Source: Aristolochia californica (taxonomy: Eukaryota > Streptophyta > Magnoliopsida > Piperales > Aristolochiaceae). Taken from it: DNA of 64,000 nt. Positions 61,134 to 64,000 of this stretch are shown here, piece by piece. Within the stretch, counting starts at the first letter, position 1, and every line of letters starts with the position of its first letter. The translations under genes and the position numbers were made by a program. Where the stretch lies: the NCBI GenBank assembly GCA_029961685.1, contig JARWKL010000007.1, positions 23,817,013-23,881,012 of the forward strand, read 5' to 3'. Under the pieces are notes generated by a model that was not told the origin of the DNA, did not search any database, and saw nothing but the letters and a program-made list of their open reading frames with translations.

Positions 61134-64000
61134 GTTTCTAGCATGCAAATCCATTTTTAAAACTGATGTTGAAAAAATCACCTTCATGTAAAATTCCAAG
61201 ATATTAGTGTTGGACTAGTGGAATTTCCCAAACTTGGATAACAAAACTATTGTGTTCATTGTTGTGTGTGAATAAATTTTCTTTATTTACTCTTTTATTG
61301 TTTGAAATTTTTTTTGTACATCAACTATAAAATTTTAATTTTGCTGTGATCTATTTGCCTTTTTTATTTACGGTAAGAAAGGAGAGTGAAAAACTCGAAG
61401 TTTTGATTTAAGAAAAATGTGTACATCTAAAATGGAAATGTACAATGCAAAAATGTACAGAGAAATAATTCCAAAGAGTGTCTGTAATTTTTAGGGATTG
61501 TAGGCACTTTTTAGTTTTTATATCTCAGATTTTGCAATCGTCGGGAAAAGAGGGAGGCGGGGGATTTTTAACTGAGACTCCCAATCCAAAAGTCATTTCT
61601 TACAAAAATATAGCCCATTATGCATGATAAATCACTTTACAATCATCTATGATTATTATGTCAGCTTTTTTCAAATGGGCAAAATAATGGTATGTTTGAC
61701 TCGGGAAAATATCCCACCGCAAGTTCACTTGAGAATTTAATGAGCGTTTGTTATTCATTATAAAAGTTTTGCATCCATAGCTCATTTGCATCTTTAGCAT
61801 GTTCCAAACATGCATATCCATTTTTAAAACATGTGTAGAAGAAATCTCTTTCTTGTAAAATTCCAAGCTATTAGGGTTAAACTAGTGGAATTCACAAAGT
61901 TGGATAACAAAACTTTTGTGTTCATTTGTGTTGTGTGAATTTAATTTTCTTTATTTAAATTTTTTATTGTTTTAAATTTTTTCCATACATCAACTATAAA
62001 ATTTTAGTTTTGTTGTGAGTTTTTTGCCTTTTTTATTTCCGGGATAAAGGGAGAGCGAAAACTAAAAGTTTTGATTTAAGAAAAAAGTGTACATCTAAAA
62101 TGGAAAAGCACAATACAAAAATGTAGAGAGAGATAATTCTGAAGAGTGTCTGTAATTTTTAGGGATTGTAAGCTCTTTTTGGTTTTTTTATCTCAGGTTT
62201 TGCAATCGTCGGGAAAAATGGGTGGCGGAGGATTTTTGACTGAGTGTTGAATTGCAATCCAGAAGTCATTTCCTAAAAAAATATAGCCCGTTACACTTGA
62301 TAAATCACTTTACAATCATATATGATTGTTAGGTCAAATTTTTGAAAATGGGCAAAATCATTACTTGTTAGATTCGGGTAAATATCCCACCGCACGTTCA
62401 CTTGAGAATTTAATGAGCATTTGTTATTCTATTTAAAAGCTTTGGATCCATAGGTCATTTGAATCTTTAACATGTTTGAATCATGCATATCCATTTTAAA
62501 AACATGTCTGGAAAAAATCTCCTTCATGTAAAATTCCAAGATATTAGGGTTGGACAAATGGAATTTCCCAAACTTGGATTACAAAAATTTTGTGTTCATT
62601 TGAGGAATGTGAATAAATATTTTTTTTCATTAGTTATTTTTTTAAATTTGTTCCACACATCAACTATAAAATTTTTATTTTGTTTAGATCTATTTGCCTT
62701 TTCTGTTTACGGGATGATGGGAGAGCGAAAACTCAAAGTTTTGATTTAAGAAAAAAGTGTACATCAAAAATGGAAATGCACAATGCACAAATCTAGAGAG
62801 AGATAATTCCAAAGAGTGTCTCAAATTTTTAGGGACCATAAACACTTTTTCGTTTTTATATATAAGGTTTTGCAATCGTCGGGAAAAGGGGGAGGCAGCG
62901 ATTTTTAACTTAGTGTTGACTTCCAATCCATAAGTAATTTCTTAAAAAAATATAGCCCGTTACGCATGACAAATCACTTTACAATCATCTATGATTGTTA
63001 AGTCAACTTTTCTAAAATTGGCAAAATATTGGTTTGTTTGCCTCGGGCAAATATCCCACCGCACGTTCACTTTAGAATTTAATGAGTGTTTGTTACTCTC
63101 TTTAAAAGCTTTGGATCCATATGTCATTTGAATCATTAACATGTTTAAAGCATGCATATCCATTTTTAAAACATGTGTAGAAAAAATCTCCTTCATGTAA
63201 AATTCCAAGCTATTATGGCTGGACTAATGGAATTTCCCAAAATTGGATAACAAAACTTTTATGTTCATTTGTGGTATGTGAATAAATATTTTTTATTTAC
63301 ATTAGTTATTTTTTAAAATTTTTTCCACACATCAACTTTAAAATTTTTATTTTGTTTTGATCTATTTGCCTTTTCTGTTTACGTGATGATGGGAGAGCGA
63401 AAACTCAAAGTTTTTATTTAAGAAAAAAGTGTACATCTAAAATGGAAATGCACAATGCACAAATGTAGAGAGAGATAATTCCAAAGAGTGTCTGTATTTT
63501 TTAGGTATCGTAAGCACTTTTCGTTTTTATCTATATGGTTTTGCAATCGTCGGGAAAAGGGGGAGGCGGGCGATTTTTAACTGACTGTTGACTTCCAATC
63601 CATAAGTAATTTCTTACAAAATTATAGCCCGTTACACATGACAAATCACTTTACAATCATCTATGATTGTTAGGTCAACTTTTTGAAAATGGGCAAAATA
63701 TTGGCTTGTTTGACTTGGGCAAATATCCCTCCGCATGTTCACTTCAGAATATAATGAGCGTTTGTTACTCTCTTTAAAAGCTTTGGATCCATATGTCATT
63801 TGAATCTTTAACATGTTTCAAGCATGCATATCCATTTTTAAAACATGTGTAGAAAAAATCTCCTTCATGTAAAATTCCAAGCTATTATGGCTGGACTAAT
63901 GGAATTTCCCAAACTTGGATAACAAAACTTTTGTGTTCATTTCTGGTGTGTGAATAAATATTTTTTATTTACATTAGTTATTGTTTTAAATTTTTGCCAC
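61134..64000 (-). repeat. Right edge: B, A and two adjacent C units
   Basis: Anchors are B 61800, A 62473, C 63142 and C 63814, then a partial unit cut by the window end. Flanks at 63,210 and 63,880 share CTATTATGGCTGGAC with the flank at 58,510, where other units have ATTAGGGTTGGAC. This marks a C subtype that repeats as a simple 672-bp monomer here. Confidence 0.82.

Larger units (their letters stand above)
1..64000. repeat. Satellite DNA array, ~672-bp monomer, fills the whole window
   Basis: The same AT-rich unit repeats head to tail throughout, and most anchor-to-anchor distances are 669-676 bp. Landmarks seen in nearly every copy are an AAGCTT site, ATGCAT, a CAATCAT..ATGATTG palindrome, a TC/GA-rich tract (TCTCTCTCTAC), a doubled TTGTGCA and one short GC-rich patch. 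No stretch of more than a few tens of bases is foreign to the unit, so nothing gene-like or transposon-like interrupts the array. Window ends cut through monomers, so the array continues on both sides. The family is not recognised; a eukaryotic heterochromatic location is inferred from the structure. Confidence 0.97.
52525..64000 (-). repeat. Right block, reverse-oriented monomers
   Basis: Seventeen anchored units read on the minus strand, with anchors 53089, 53760, 54415, 55090, 55755, 56420, 57093, 57776, 58448, 59119, 59792, 60465, 61133, 61800, 62473, 63142 and 63814. Spacings are 655-683 bp. The orientation is the same as in the left block. C-type units are over-represented here, several of them adjacent to one another. 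Confidence 0.95.

Noticed and set aside
651..63814. Recurrent open frames of 60-100 codons, such as a 60-codon frame starting at many anchors
   Set aside because: They recur because the monomer recurs. Many copies have stops, frameshifts or deleted cores, overlapping frames are open on the opposite strand, and there is no start context, domain or codon pattern suggesting a protein.
1..64000. CRISPR-like regular repetition
   Set aside because: The period is ~672 bp with no short direct repeats separated by unique spacers, and no cas genes.

Overview
The whole 64-kb window is one tandem satellite-DNA array. An AT-rich repeat unit of about 672-673 bp recurs from the first base to the last. I fixed one anchor point per unit and found 98 anchored copies, plus partial copies at the ends and at rearrangements. 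I found no protein-coding gene, rRNA, tRNA, CRISPR array or transposon. A long monomer, higher-order repeats and uninterrupted arrays point to eukaryotic heterochromatin (centromeric, pericentromeric or subtelomeric). A plant is my best guess, but the sequence does not prove it, and I do not recognise the family by name.

Units fall into three types, A, B and C, separated by diagnostic bases. In the first 183 bp after the anchor I counted about 12 A/B differences and about 5 A/C differences. A and C carry adjacent BamHI and HindIII sites; B has lost the BamHI site. The types form a trimeric higher-order repeat (C-A-B, about 2,018-2,021 bp), best preserved at 22.6-31.8 kb, 31.8-36.2 kb and 40.9-44.2 kb. 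A derived dimeric form (A'-B', about 1,345 bp) fills 44.2-52.5 kb. Its B' units switch from B-type to C-type sequence at one fixed place, and its A' units share a 3-bp deletion. This suggests the dimer arose from the trimer by one out-of-register exchange and was then amplified.

The array has three orientation blocks: reverse (1-18,628), forward (18,629-52,524) and reverse (52,525-64,000). Both switches are sharp and lie inside the satellite. The repeat phases at the two junctions do not fit a simple reciprocal inversion. The first junction lies between two CCCTAA-type motifs of the monomer; the same two motifs bound a 289-bp deletion near 36.12 kb.

Other features are local: truncated monomers (7.4, 16.5, 22.0-22.5, 30.0 and 36.1 kb), a recent dimer duplication (19.7-22.05 kb), a 7.75-kb-offset duplication (34.8-36.0 versus 42.6-43.75 kb), A/B/C chimeras and a C-rich right end. 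Conserved elements inside the monomer are a 16-bp palindrome, a 38-bp inverted repeat and one G-run-rich patch. In the feature list, strand '+' means the orientation of the central block. Units are counted from their anchor, the ATG in ATGTTAAAGAT on the unit's own strand, and typed by their first ~190 bp. No gene system of any kind is present; the interest is in satellite architecture and rearrangement.
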